DNA of 64,000 nucleotides from Enterousia sp045617905 (GTDB lineage: Bacteria > Pseudomonadota > Alphaproteobacteria > Rs-D84), in contig JAZLJO010000014.1 in the NCBI GenBank assembly GCA_045617905.1, positions 62,001 through 126,000 on the forward strand, read 5' to 3'. The translations under genes and the position numbers were made by a program. The notes under the pieces are model-generated. The model was not told where the DNA came from and did not search any database. It saw only the letters and a program-made list of their open reading frames with translations. Within the stretch, counting starts at the first letter, position 1. Every line of letters begins with the position of its first letter. Shown here piece by piece: positions 16,840 through 26,639 of this stretch.

Positions 16840-19069
16840 ATTTTCCAAATTTACCACTGCGTGGGAAACCCAATGGAATTGTTCGTCCCTGTGATGCACG
16901 TTTTGCCACCCACGGTTTCCAATCATCTAACTTTGTTGTTCCCCGTCCTGTTGTCCATCCAAAACCATTTGCCGCATCAAAGAACATAACGTCCAAAACA
17001 TATGTGCGTTCTGCGTTATATTTTTGCAATATTACCCCTTTACCACGGGCCATTTCTGGAATTTCAGATGCAGCAAATATTAACAATTTGTCGTTTGAAC
17101 CGGATACAGCAACCGTATCACCAGATGCCGGCAAACACATTATTGCAGGATTCTGTGCATCAACATTCATAACCTGTTTACCATTTTTGGTTTGTGCAAT
17201 ACAGTTTTCACCGGATACAACAAATCCATTTCCATGTCGTGCAACAACCAAATATTTAGCATTCGTATCCAAAACAAATATACGAACAATTTCTTCATCC
17301 GCACCAATATCCGCCATCATACGAACAGATTCACCAAAACCACGCGCCGATGGCAAATCGTTTGCCGATAATGTAAACATTTTCCCAGATGATGTAAACA
17401 TATTAATTTTATCCGTGGACATCGCATGGAATGCCGTCTGCAATGCATCACCTTCTTTGAATTTAACATCTAAATTATTCAAATCCATATGCCCCTTGGC
17501 GGCACGAATCCACCCCATTGTCGACAATATTACCGTCAATGGTTCTTTTTCAATAAATTCATCTGTATTAACAACGATTTCTTCAGATTGTTCCGCCCAC
17601 TCTGAACGACGACGACCCAACGCTGTTTTTTTATCATAACGCTTTTTAATATCTGCAAACCATAACTTTAATTGATCATTTTGTGCAGATTCATTCGCCA
17701 ATAAATCTTGTAATTTTTGCTGTTCTGCACGTAAATCCGCATCTTCACGACGAATTTCCATTTCTTCCAATTTACGCAAACTGCGCAGACGGGTATTTAA
17801 TATGGCTTCGACCTGAATGTCCGTCAAATTAAATTCTGCAATCAATACAGTCTTTGGATCATCTTCGTTACGGATAATTTCAATAACACGATCCAAATTT
17901 AAATACACAATCAATAAACCACCCAAAACCTCCAAACGGCGTTCAATGTTTGTTAAACGCCACTTTGTACGACGTTGTAAAACATCTTTTTGATGTGCAA
18001 TAAATTCACGTAAAACATCACCAATTCCCATAACACGTGGTGCCCCTTTGGAATCAATGACATTCAAATTCATATTAAACCGATATTCTAAATCTGTTGT
18101 GGCAAACAGATGGGCCATCATCTTATCAGCCGGCACATTACGATTTTTTGGTGTAATAACAATCCGAACATCGGTTGTTGATTCATCTGCGATATCATCA
18201 ACCAATGGTAATTTTTTAGAATCGATTAACCCTGCAATCTGTTCAACCAATTTTGATTTTATTATCCCGTATGGAATTTCTGTAATCACAGCCTGCCATC
18301 CACCACGTTCCAAATTTTCAACAGACCATTTTGCACGAATACGAAATGCCCCACGTCCTGTTTCATAATTCTTAATAATGGTATCCATGCTATCAATCAA
18401 AATACCACCGGTTGGAAAATCTGGCCCCGGCATTCTTTTTATAATCTGGGCCGTCGTCGCATCGGGGTTATCTATAACCAATGCCAATGCATCACAAACC
18501 TCGGCCACGTTGTGTGTTGGGATATTTGTTGCCATACCAACCGCAATTCCCATACCACCATTGGCCAACAAATTTGGAAAAGCACCCGGCATAACAGTCG
18601 GTTCCAGCGTTGTACCATCAAAATTTGGCATCATTTCAACACTGTTTTCATCGATTCCTTCCATAATCAACATGGCGGCATCAGTCATTTTTGATTCAGT
18701 ATAACGGTATGCCGCCTGCGGGTCACCATCAATATTACCAAAGTTTCCCTGACCATCAATTAAAGGATATCTGACCGAAAAGTCTTGGGCCAAACGCACC
18801 ATCGCATCATAAACAGAACTGTCACCATGTGGATGATAATGTCCCAACACATCACCAACAACCGTGGCACACTTACGGAACGCAGCCGCAGGCGACAATT
18901 TTTGGCGTAACATGGAATACAAAATACGACGGTGCACAGGTTTCAATCCATCACGTACATCAGGCAATGCACGTGATACAATGGTACTGACCGCATATGA
19001 TAAATAGCGTTCGGACAACGCCTCGGCTAATTGTTGTGAATCAATATTCTCTATTATTTCCTTACTCAT
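16838..19069 (-). CDS. parC: DNA topoisomerase IV subunit A
   Basis: Breakage-reunion subunit of the type IIA topoisomerase that decatenates daughter chromosomes. With the start at MSKEIIEN it has 743 residues. The quinolone-determining loop HPHGDSSVYDAM (about residues 79-90) and the catalytic pair Arg122-Tyr123 in AAYRYTE are present. The C-terminal domain is of the shorter ParC type without an evident GyrA box, which favours ParC over GyrA. No Shine-Dalgarno is visible before the ATG at 19069. The partner parE is not in the window. Confidence 0.9.
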   Translation of the reverse strand: MSKEIIENIDSQQLAEALSERYLSYAVSTIVSRALPDVRDGLKPVHRRILYSMLRQKLSPAAAFRKCATVVGDVLGHYHPHGDSSVYDAMVRLAQDFSVRYPLIDGQGNFGNIDGDPQAAYRYTESKMTDAAMLIMEGIDENSVEMMPNFDGTTLEPTVMPGAFPNLLANGGMGIAVGMATNIPTHNVAEVCDALALVIDNPDATTAQIIKRMPGPDFPTGGILIDSMDTIIKNYETGRGAFRIRAKWSVENLERGGWQAVITEIPYGIIKSKLVEQIAGLIDSKKLPLVDDIADESTTDVRIVITPKNRNVPADKMMAHLFATTDLEYRFNMNLNVIDSKGAPRVMGIGDVLREFIAHQKDVLQRRTKWRLTNIERRLEVLGGLLIVYLNLDRVIEIIRNEDDPKTVLIAEFNLTDIQVEAILNTRLRSLRKLEEMEIRREDADLRAEQQKLQDLLANESAQNDQLKLWFADIKKRYDKKTALGRRRSEWAEQSEEIVVNTDEFIEKEPLTVILSTMGWIRAAKGHMDLNNLDVKFKEGDALQTAFHAMSTDKINMFTSSGKMFTLSANDLPSARGFGESVRMMADIGADEEIVRIFVLDTNAKYLVVARHGNGFVVSGENCIAQTKNGKQVMNVDAQNPAIMCLPASGDTVAVSGSNDKLLIFAASEIPEMARGKGVILQKYNAERTYVLDVMFFDAANGFGWTTGRGTTKLDDWKPWVAKRASQGRTIPLGFPRSGKFGK

Positions 19070-19144
19070 GACGACTGAAAATTTATAACATTTCAAAAAA
19101 AATAACAACAGAAAAATAGCCCACACATTTTGTAGGCCATATTT

Positions 19145-19420
19145 TTATCCAATTTTATGTTTTATTTCACGTATGCGCGCTAAAATTTCACGTAAATCCG
19201 CATCTGTTACAGATGGCGTCGGTCGGTTTTGCAATTCATCCGCCAAAACAATACATAACGTCGCCAACAAAGAATTTTCAGGCAATGGCCCTATTTTATC
19301 CAAAATTTCACGTGCACGTGCATCAACCATACGTCCCAAATCAATCAATCGAGATTCTTGACCGTCTTCACATCCCATGGGATAATTTTTATTAACAATC
19401 GGTATTGAAACAACACTCAT
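19145..19420 (-). CDS. zapA: Cell division protein ZapA
   Basis: A 91-residue FtsZ-ring stabilising protein. The N-terminal beta-rich part (VSIPIVNKNYPMGCEDGQESRL) and following helices (ARAREIL, LLATLCIVLADELQ) match ZapA. Its start overlaps the stop of the small coiled-coil gene by four bases (ATGA), showing translational coupling. Confidence 0.85.
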   Translation of the reverse strand: MSVVSIPIVNKNYPMGCEDGQESRLIDLGRMVDARAREILDKIGPLPENSLLATLCIVLADELQNRPTPSVTDADLREILARIREIKHKIG

Positions 19421-19626
19421 GATAAATTCTCTAATATTGATATTGATTGATCAATCAGTTCAGCTGCCCTTGCGTGTTCATCCCGCAATATTTTAACCTG
19501 TTTATTCAAAACAGCAACTTCTAAATCCGTTTGCCGTCCTGCATCATTCGCCATTCCACGCAGGCGGGATGCAGCCTCTTCCAGACTGGTTAATTCTTGA
19601 AAAATTTGTTGTTTTAAATCTGCCAT
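19417..19626 (-). CDS. Small coiled-coil protein upstream of zapA
   Basis: A 69-residue, heptad-rich helical protein (LTSLEEAASRLRGM, LNKQVKILRDEHARAAELI). A similar small coiled-coil gene often precedes zapA in alphaproteobacteria, so a cell-division role beside ZapA is plausible but inferred. It is coupled to zapA by a four-base overlap. Confidence 0.7.
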   Translation of the reverse strand: MADLKQQIFQELTSLEEAASRLRGMANDAGRQTDLEVAVLNKQVKILRDEHARAAELIDQSISILENLS

Positions 19627-19670
19627 ACTGCCAGTTTAAAATATTTTTTATATGCGTTCAATACAAAATA

Positions 19671-19679
19671 TGATATAAT
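19671..19679 (+). promoter_or_regulatory. Extended -10 promoter of the three-gene envelope cluster
   Basis: A perfect TGATATAAT lies 31 bases before the ATG at 19710, with no recognisable -35 box. Confidence 0.6.
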
Positions 19680-19709
19680 ATACCAGATTAATTTATGGGG
19701 AAAAAATCA

Positions 19710-20834
19710 ATGAAAACAAAAATCATATATATTTCAGGCAGTGAATTTTTTGACATGTCCGATATCCGGACCGCATTTGAACAGGTTCGGACCGCTGCAT
19801 CTTTGCCAACAGACACCGTATTATTTGGCATCCCCGTTGATTCTGATGACGCATTGGCAACAATTAATACCAATAATATAAAAATTTCAATATCAAACGA
19901 AACAAATAAAATGGACGAAAATCCCCAAACAAACGTCCCAGAAATTACCGAGAATACAATTACATCTGACATAACAGATAATGATAATAATAATAATAAT
20001 ACAATTTCACAAAACGACCAGGTATCTGTTACAGACACAGACACCCCAAAGGTCCCTAAGAAATCCCGTCGTCGTATAAAAACAGAATCGGAACCTGTTT
20101 TAAATCATAAAGATACCCCACACACAGTTGACGATACAGATATCACATCCATTTCAACAACAGACGCCACACCCGTTCCAATTTTATCGGTATTGGCAAA
20201 ACATAACAATAACACAGAATCTGTTTCACAATCTGACGCCACAGATATTCCAGATTATAAACCAACATCAGGAATCGTTTCAGAAACATCTGAAACAATT
20301 GATGATTCAAACGATGTTGAACAAAATACAATCGAACAATCCCAAAAAAATCCAATATCAATTGATGAAGAAATTGTTGCTAACGATCCCGACACAATAA
20401 ACCAAATTGAAAATATTGCCGATAAAATCGCGGAAAATCCACCAATGGAAATAACAACATTGGAAGAATTACTGGATGGGATGGAACCATTAAGTGAATT
20501 TCATGAGACAAAACAATCTATAGTTTCATGGGACGAATCTTCAACTGAAAACACAACAACATATCAAACCACCGACGCAACAACCGAAGATGGAACCGAT
20601 ATGACATTAGAAAAATTGGCCAAAGATTTATTAAACAGTGAAAATCAGTATTCCGAAACACCACATGAATCCCACAGTAAAATCGGCAAATTAAAAAACA
20701 TATTACCATTTAAAAAAGCCAAACGCGATGATTCTGGCATAATGGGTATGGGCGATTTATTCGGATGGGCAGGCGTGGCAAATGATGACGATTTTACCAT
20801 GCCAGGATTTTTCACCAGCACATCTAAAAAATAA
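19710..20834 (+). CDS. Large disordered acidic protein, unknown function
   Basis: About 374 residues. The first 50 look folded (KTKIIYISGSEFFDMSDIRTA). A long Thr/Asp/Asn/Ser-rich acidic stretch follows (about 60-300), with low complexity including runs of Asp and Asn. A short basic segment (KIGKLKNILPFKKAKR) and a Phe/Gly-rich tail (MGDLFGWAG, FTMPGFF) end the chain. No signal peptide. I do not recognise it. The start at 19710 has GGGGA upstream; an in-frame ATG at 19695 is possible. It heads a run of three same-strand genes. Confidence 0.6.
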   Translation: MKTKIIYISGSEFFDMSDIRTAFEQVRTAASLPTDTVLFGIPVDSDDALATINTNNIKISISNETNKMDENPQTNVPEITENTITSDITDNDNNNNNTISQNDQVSVTDTDTPKVPKKSRRRIKTESEPVLNHKDTPHTVDDTDITSISTTDATPVPILSVLAKHNNNTESVSQSDATDIPDYKPTSGIVSETSETIDDSNDVEQNTIEQSQKNPISIDEEIVANDPDTINQIENIADKIAENPPMEITTLEELLDGMEPLSEFHETKQSIVSWDESSTENTTTYQTTDATTEDGTDMTLEKLAKDLLNSENQYSETPHESHSKIGKLKNILPFKKAKRDDSGIMGMGDLFGWAGVANDDDFTMPGFFTSTSKK

Positions 20835-20850
20835 ATTCAAATAACCACGT

Positions 20851-21753
20851 ATGGAAACTGAAAATATTCTTAGACTGTTATCGAATTCCGGATTTAATAT
20901 TCTGGCATCAGATAACATGTACATATATTTAGAAAACCCGGCATGTATAACGCGTGCATTTCAAACATTTACAGAATATGCATGGGCAATTATATGTGTT
21001 ATCACAGGTATGTTGTTTTTTGGATGGGCAATATCTATGATTCGTGGTGCAAAAAACGATTTATTCACCAACACACGAAATTTGATTTTAATATTGGGAA
21101 CATTAAGTATTGCCGGTCCAATTGTTAACGCAATATATGGTAACGATTTATTCGCCCAAGGATGCAGAACAATAAATGTTTCGATAAATGAAATTAAACA
21201 AATTTTAAAAACAAAAGATTTATCCAACCTGGATAAAATTACAAAACCAAACGATTATCCTGTTTCACAAAATAATTCCAATTCAGATTCACCTGAAAAC
21301 ACACCGCACGCCATATCGGCCGTTCAAACATCCGCCAAAACCGTTGTATACACAACCCCAGATGGGCAACGTTTTCAACGTTCAAATGGTTCCGCAGCAT
21401 GGCGAAACTTTAACCCCGGCAATATCCAATACGGTAAATTTGCACAAAGTATGGGGGCAATTGGACGTGCGGGCCGTTGGGCCGTATTTCCAGATGAAGA
21501 AACCGGTATGGCTGCGATTCGTGCATTAATGCGAACCGGTTCATATCGTAATTTAACAATTGCACACGCCATTGAAAAATACGCCCCACCACATGAAAAT
21601 GACACTGTGGCATATTATAATCACATTGAAAAGTTAACCGGTTTATCCATTAATCGTCGTGTTGGCGATTTAAATGATACAGAATTAGACAGTATGGCAC
21701 ACGCCATAAAAATTATCGAAGGATGGATACCCGGCCAAACAACATTTTTATAA
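20851..21753 (+). CDS. Membrane protein with C-terminal lysozyme-like domain
   Basis: A 300-residue protein with an N-terminal region holding two hydrophobic helices (about residues 42-64 and 72-92), a Ser/Asn/Pro-rich linker, and a C-terminal domain with AWRNFNPGNI (Trp184), MGAIGRAGRWAVFPDEETG and YAPPHENDTVAYYNHI. That domain resembles peptidoglycan-hydrolase-like modules found in phage structural proteins and cell-wall-spanning secretion or conjugation systems; this is recognition by eye. It may open the wall locally for a surface assembly. It follows the previous gene by 16 bases. Confidence 0.6.
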   Translation: METENILRLLSNSGFNILASDNMYIYLENPACITRAFQTFTEYAWAIICVITGMLFFGWAISMIRGAKNDLFTNTRNLILILGTLSIAGPIVNAIYGNDLFAQGCRTINVSINEIKQILKTKDLSNLDKITKPNDYPVSQNNSNSDSPENTPHAISAVQTSAKTVVYTTPDGQRFQRSNGSAAWRNFNPGNIQYGKFAQSMGAIGRAGRWAVFPDEETGMAAIRALMRTGSYRNLTIAHAIEKYAPPHENDTVAYYNHIEKLTGLSINRRVGDLNDTELDSMAHAIKIIEGWIPGQTTFL

Positions 21754-21764
21754 AGGGAAAAACA

Positions 21765-22388
21765 ATGTATACAAATACTGTAACAAACCAAAGATATAAA
21801 AACGTAATCACATTATCTGTAATGGTATTATTAACCGCCGTGGTATTATTATTTTATTTTTTTACAAAAAATTATGATAAACACACAAACAATAAAAATG
21901 TCACCGATACGCACATTTCACAATATGTCCAACCCCAAGAAATAAATCTAAGCGGTTTTGACGATGGATTGGGCCATCCAACAGACAGGGTTATAAAAAC
22001 AATAAAAAATCAAACCCATACAATAGATACATTTAACCATGACATAAATGGTGATGGAACAATCGATAAAATTACACGCACACACATTGATGAAGAAACC
22101 GCACATTTTTATGACGAATACAAAATCGAATTAAATATTAATGGTGAATTTCATAACATAACCCCAGATGATTTTAGAACCATCAATGGGGCAGATTGTG
22201 CATTACAACTGTTACATTTTACATTTAGCCCAAAATTTCATATAAAAAAAATATCACGTCCATGGCATGATACTTGGACCACCCCAACATTGGCAACTAA
22301 AACAGAATTTGCAATATACAAAAACAAATTACAAATTACAACAAACCAACCATTAACAAACATATGTGATGTAGCCGAATTATTTTAA
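21765..22388 (+). CDS. Single-pass membrane protein with EF-hand-like motif
   Basis: A 207-residue protein with one N-terminal membrane helix (ITLSVMVLLTAVVLLFYFF) and a periplasmic domain with DINGDGTID, which looks like a calcium-binding loop. AAGGG precedes the ATG at 21765; the more upstream frame start lies inside the previous gene. It is the last of the three-gene run and overlaps the convergent radC by nine bases. Function unknown. Confidence 0.6.
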   Translation: MYTNTVTNQRYKNVITLSVMVLLTAVVLLFYFFTKNYDKHTNNKNVTDTHISQYVQPQEINLSGFDDGLGHPTDRVIKTIKNQTHTIDTFNHDINGDGTIDKITRTHIDEETAHFYDEYKIELNINGEFHNITPDDFRTINGADCALQLLHFTFSPKFHIKKISRPWHDTWTTPTLATKTEFAIYKNKLQITTNQPLTNICDVAELF

Positions 22389-23063
22389 TAAATTAGAATC
22401 TTTCGCCGAATAAACAACTTCGCCAGATACCACATAATGATCATACAACCCGATATCTACAACCTTTAACAGATTACTAATCTGTTCTGTCACAGCAATA
22501 TCCTGTGAAGAAAATGCAGTCCCAATTGTTGGATGATTATGTACCAGAACAACACTGCGTGCATTTAAATCCAGCGCACGCCGTAAAATTTCACGGGGAT
22601 ACGCCACAGTCGTATTAAATGTTCCATTTGAATGTAAATCGTCCGACAACATCCGCCAATCGGCATCAAAATACAAAACATGTAATTCTTCGACCGTTTT
22701 TCCACCCAATTTTAATACACAATAATTTTTTAATAACGCATCATTGCGATACAGGGGGGCTTCCTTTAAACCGCCACGGTATCCATCCAACATAATTTGT
22801 CCGACAACCTTAATAAATATCGCGGTATTTCTGCCAACACCATCAAACTCAATCAACCGATCCATAGGTGCAGTCAATATTTGATATACCCCACCAAAAT
22901 GTTCAATTAAATTACGCGCCAACAAATGAACATCACGACGCGGAATTGCATAACTGATTAACAATTCCAATAATTCGTAATCGGTTAATTTATCATCCAA
23001 AAATTTTTGACGTAACCTTTCACGGTGCCCAATATACCAGGCAATTTTCTTTACATCATCCAC
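22380..23063 (-). CDS. radC: RadC-family JAB1/MPN metalloprotein
   Basis: The 227-residue protein has the N-terminal helix-hairpin-helix part (ELLELLISYAIP, FDGVGRNTAIFIK) and the JAMM domain with VLVHNHPTIGTAFSSQD, carrying the His-x-His...Asp metal site. RadC biochemical function is unsettled despite its name. It lies 15 bases after map, at the end of the lptE-holA-map-radC run. Confidence 0.9.
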   Translation of the reverse strand: MDDVKKIAWYIGHRERLRQKFLDDKLTDYELLELLISYAIPRRDVHLLARNLIEHFGGVYQILTAPMDRLIEFDGVGRNTAIFIKVVGQIMLDGYRGGLKEAPLYRNDALLKNYCVLKLGGKTVEELHVLYFDADWRMLSDDLHSNGTFNTTVAYPREILRRALDLNARSVVLVHNHPTIGTAFSSQDIAVTEQISNLLKVVDIGLYDHYVVSGEVVYSAKDSNLLK

Positions 23064-23078
23064 AGTAAATATCCAGAT

Positions 23079-23840
23079 TTAAATCATACGTTCTGTAAAT
23101 ATTGTAACCCCATCTTCTGTAATCCCCAACGTATGTTCCCATTGGGCCGACCAACCACCATCAACCGTACGTGCCGTCCATCCATCTGCATCAATCTTAC
23201 ATTCGGGGCGTCCCATGTTTATCATAGGTTCGATTGTAAAAACCAATCCTGGGACCATCTTTATTTTATCAAAATGTTTATCATAAAAATGCAAAATTTC
23301 TGGTTCGTCATGCATTACCTTACCAATACCGTGACCTACAAAATCATGCGATATTGAAAACCCATGTGGTAAAACGACAGATTCTATTACACGCCCTATT
23401 TCAGACAACGGAACCCCCGGTGCACAAACTGAAATTGCTGCATTTAATGCATCCTGACATACCTGAACCAATTCACGTGCCTTTGGGGCAACATTACCAA
23501 TCATAAACATTCGTGATGCATCACCATGGAAACCTTTGTATTCAGCGGTCAAATCAACATTAACAATATCACCATCTTTTAAAATAACATCATCACTGGG
23601 GATTCCATGAACAATAACATCATTTACAGATGTACATATACTTTTCGGATATCCATGGTAACCCAAATCAGATGAACGGGCACCATTTGCACGCAAAAAT
23701 TCCACAACCATTCTATCTATTTCACCTGTTGAAATTCCGGCCCGAATATGCGGTGTTATATATTCAAAACAACGTGCAACCAAATCACCAACAACACGCA
23801 AACGTTTAAAATCTTTGGGTGCATATACAGATGGTAACAT
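23079..23840 (-). CDS. map: Methionine aminopeptidase, type I
   Basis: Removes the initiator methionine from new proteins. The 253-residue chain carries the five metal ligands: Asp in VNVDLT, Asp in HGDASR, His in GHGIGK, Glu in TIEPMI and Glu in QWEHT. The substrate-binding His is in YHGYPKS. The gene starts one base after holA ends. Confidence 0.96.
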   Translation of the reverse strand: MLPSVYAPKDFKRLRVVGDLVARCFEYITPHIRAGISTGEIDRMVVEFLRANGARSSDLGYHGYPKSICTSVNDVIVHGIPSDDVILKDGDIVNVDLTAEYKGFHGDASRMFMIGNVAPKARELVQVCQDALNAAISVCAPGVPLSEIGRVIESVVLPHGFSISHDFVGHGIGKVMHDEPEILHFYDKHFDKIKMVPGLVFTIEPMINMGRPECKIDADGWTARTVDGGWSAQWEHTLGITEDGVTIFTERMI

Positions 23841-23841
23841 T

Positions 23842-24834
23842 TTACATTCTCCTTTTCAAAGCCAATTTACTTGCGCGTACAGCCAATTTCAATGCAAAAT
23901 CACGTAATAAAACCTCAGCCGGCATACCGGTTTGACGTAACTGTTTTTCCAATTCATTCAAACGAAATAAAACCCCGGCAATTTCCGATTCTGGCCAAAT
24001 TTTTCTGGCCCGATCAAATTTATCCGCAATTTTCCAAAACGTCGCCTGTGGCAACTGTCCCGTTACCACGGCGGTCATCAATTTTTTGAAATGTGCGTCT
24101 AATTTTCGAACCAATAAATTTGGTTCTGTATTGTCATATAACAAACGATCCAATGCCGTCATTGTCTGTGTAATATACCCCGCCGTTAATGAATATAAAA
24201 AATCATCAGTATCCGCAGCCCCAGTATCGGGCAAACATTTCTCAACATCATCCAATTCAACAATTTTTTTATCATCAACATATAATGCAATCTTTGCCAA
24301 AAAACTACGCGTAATCCCACGATCACCACCTAAATGGTTTTTCATATATATCATTGCATCTGGTGTAATCTGCACAATACCAGCAGCGGCAGATAATTCA
24401 CCACGAATCAGTTGTTCCAATTTTTCTGCATTATCTGTATAACACGGCAATATTGCGATATCACTGCCCCCTTCGAACAAAGATCGCAAACCACCACCCG
24501 CGCGTAAATCACCGGCGGTAACAATAACTGTTGCACACAAACCAGGATGTGTCACCAAATCGGCAATCTGTTTAGCATCACCATCTGCCGCCCCAGAAAT
24601 AACAACCATTTTCTGTCCACCAAACATTGATGGACTGCAACTTTCGGCAAATACAGCCTCTTGTTTTTCCCGTAATTCATCTGCATCCAATGCAAACAAA
24701 TTATCTTTTTCTATATTTAATTTTTCAATCGCTTTATCGCAATATTCATCAACTTGACCGGCATCAGGTCCATAAATTAACAATGCTTTGATTTTGGTTA
24801 TTCCACCATTAAAATCCGTATCTTTCCATTTCAT
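23842..24834 (-). CDS. holA: DNA polymerase III delta subunit
   Basis: Clamp-loader subunit that opens the beta ring. The 330-residue protein has the family pattern LLIYGPDAGQVDEY near the N-terminus, a domain around VIVTAGDLRAG, and a helical C-terminus. Its ATG overlaps the lptE stop (TAATG). The lptE-holA pairing is common in proteobacteria and supports both calls. Confidence 0.85.
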   Translation of the reverse strand: MKWKDTDFNGGITKIKALLIYGPDAGQVDEYCDKAIEKLNIEKDNLFALDADELREKQEAVFAESCSPSMFGGQKMVVISGAADGDAKQIADLVTHPGLCATVIVTAGDLRAGGGLRSLFEGGSDIAILPCYTDNAEKLEQLIRGELSAAAGIVQITPDAMIYMKNHLGGDRGITRSFLAKIALYVDDKKIVELDDVEKCLPDTGAADTDDFLYSLTAGYITQTMTALDRLLYDNTEPNLLVRKLDAHFKKLMTAVVTGQLPQATFWKIADKFDRARKIWPESEIAGVLFRLNELEKQLRQTGMPAEVLLRDFALKLAVRASKLALKRRM

Positions 24835-25307
24835 TACTTGTTATCCCCAGAATGTTTTACAGTTTCTGCAATAACACGGGTACCTATTTTATCCGCCAAT
24901 ACCAAAATTGTATTTTGCACTGCACTGTTATACGACGCATTGGCGGCCACCAAATAACGAACGAATGTATATGATTCGGACGCCGTTTCAACCCCACGTG
25001 CAATTTCCACATCATCACGATATAACGTATATTCTGCACGCAAAATTATTTCTTGCCATGTGGCGTTTCCCGTTTGTTCCAATGCTTTGTATTTTGTTTT
25101 AGGTTCACTTAATTTAATCATCAACACATATTCTGCCCCAGGATTTTTTTGCCCCCCAAACTGAGCGTTTAACGCATTTCGCAATTCTATACCATTGATA
25201 CCACTGATTGGTTTAACATAAATATCCGAACTGTTTCCAGTAAACATCGGCTTAAAACCACATGAACATAAAATCAAAACACATAACACAATCAATAATT
25301 TTTTCAT
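24834..25307 (-). CDS. lptE: LPS-assembly lipoprotein LptE
   Basis: A 157-residue lipoprotein whose signal peptide ends CSCGFKPMF, with the lipobox Cys at about residue 16. GFKPMF right after the Cys is typical of alphaproteobacterial LptE. It plugs the LptD barrel that inserts lipopolysaccharide at the outer membrane. It heads the holA-map-radC run. leuS, often found upstream in proteobacteria, is absent here. Confidence 0.85.
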   Translation of the reverse strand: MKKLLIVLCVLILCSCGFKPMFTGNSSDIYVKPISGINGIELRNALNAQFGGQKNPGAEYVLMIKLSEPKTKYKALEQTGNATWQEIILRAEYTLYRDDVEIARGVETASESYTFVRYLVAANASYNSAVQNTILVLADKIGTRVIAETVKHSGDNK

Positions 25308-25383
25308 ATTTAATCCGTCTATCTGTTTTCCTGTTGCATTTTTTTCATATATTACCTAGACTTTTAATAAATCGCAAGGGGGA

Positions 25384-26616
25384 ATGATGAATATTTTTGT
25401 TATGGTATTGGTCGCAATCTTTGTCGCTGGTTATTATGTCTTGACTGCACCTAATACCCGTACCCCTGAACAAGAAACGATGTATGCAATTGAACGTTCG
25501 GATCTACGTTCTGTTGCTGAATGTACAACCGCAGTACACAATGCACAACTGCATGGCGAAACATTTGATGATATATGTGTTCAACAAAATAATATCATCA
25601 GTCAAAACGTATGTTTAAACAAATCATCAAAAATCATCCCATGCGATTCAACAAAAACACCTGTATTAAATTATGTCATAACAACGACAAATGTTTTACC
25701 TGAATCAAAATTTAATGCAATGACAGAAATCTTGGAACAATATTATTCAAACATAGGAACATTTGGAATATTAACGAATAAAAATATAGTTTCCGGTGGC
25801 ATGCAAAGCAAATATTCTGTTCCAAACACAATCGTATCAAATTTAAAATTACAAGATGGGCAATTAATATACATAACCCAATATGCAGTCCCCATAAAAA
25901 AAACAGTTTCCATCACCCCAACACAACAAAGCATAGGTTGTCCAAACGGAACGGTAAAAACGTATCGTTTTGGTCGTTGGCAATGCATTGCAACCAATGA
26001 TAAAACCACATGTGGTGGTGATATGGTTTGGAATTCCGAACTGTTAGAATGTATGCCTGATGAAACCAGAAAACCATTATGTGCAAACAATCAAACCGCC
26101 GTTATGATTGATGATATATGGAATTGCATGGACCCAATACCAGAAAACGCATGTTCGGATAATCAGGTTTTACAAATGAATTATGACACAAACACATGGG
26201 AATGTATTTCATCCCCAACAGAAACAAACATATCTACAAAATGTTCAAATATAAAATCGAACGATTATTATATAAAAATTGGCACAACAACACGCATTCC
26301 AATTTCATCGTGCACAGATTGTGAAAAACATATACTGGATACAAATACGTGCAAATCGTATTGTATCCCAGATCCAACAAAAATTGGCACCCCTGGATGT
26401 TACGCGGACGCGAAAAAATGCACCGGCCAACGACATGGTTTTTATTTTGGCTTTCCAAACGCAGAATACATTACACACATACCGGATATTGAAAAAAAAT
26501 ATGTCCCCATAGATGCACATCATTCACAAAACAGAAAATTTAACTGTCTAGATTGTGGCGATGGCACCATTGATACAGAAAAATCATTTCCACCATATAT
26601 TGCAATATGTAAATAA
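25384..26616 (+). CDS. Cysteine-rich secreted or membrane-anchored protein
   Basis: A 410-residue protein with an N-terminal hydrophobic helix (IFVMVLVAIFVAGYYVL) acting as signal or anchor, then a domain rich in Cys (more than 20) arranged in repeats of the type C-P-N-G...W-x-C (CPNGTVKTYRFGRWQC, CGGDMVWNSELLEC, MIDDIWNC, YDTNTWEC). Such WxC modules suggest disulphide-stabilised extracellular repeats. I do not recognise a named family. AGGGGGA precedes two tandem ATG codons. Confidence 0.65.
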   Translation: MMNIFVMVLVAIFVAGYYVLTAPNTRTPEQETMYAIERSDLRSVAECTTAVHNAQLHGETFDDICVQQNNIISQNVCLNKSSKIIPCDSTKTPVLNYVITTTNVLPESKFNAMTEILEQYYSNIGTFGILTNKNIVSGGMQSKYSVPNTIVSNLKLQDGQLIYITQYAVPIKKTVSITPTQQSIGCPNGTVKTYRFGRWQCIATNDKTTCGGDMVWNSELLECMPDETRKPLCANNQTAVMIDDIWNCMDPIPENACSDNQVLQMNYDTNTWECISSPTETNISTKCSNIKSNDYYIKIGTTTRIPISSCTDCEKHILDTNTCKSYCIPDPTKIGTPGCYADAKKCTGQRHGFYFGFPNAEYITHIPDIEKKYVPIDAHHSQNRKFNCLDCGDGTIDTEKSFPPYIAICK

Positions 26617-26639
26617 CAAATTACTTCAGTTTATGGACT

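Noticed and set aside
16838..19069. Calling this gene gyrA
   Set aside because: The C-terminal domain is short and no GyrA-box (QRRGGKG-type) is visible, so topoisomerase IV subunit A fits better.
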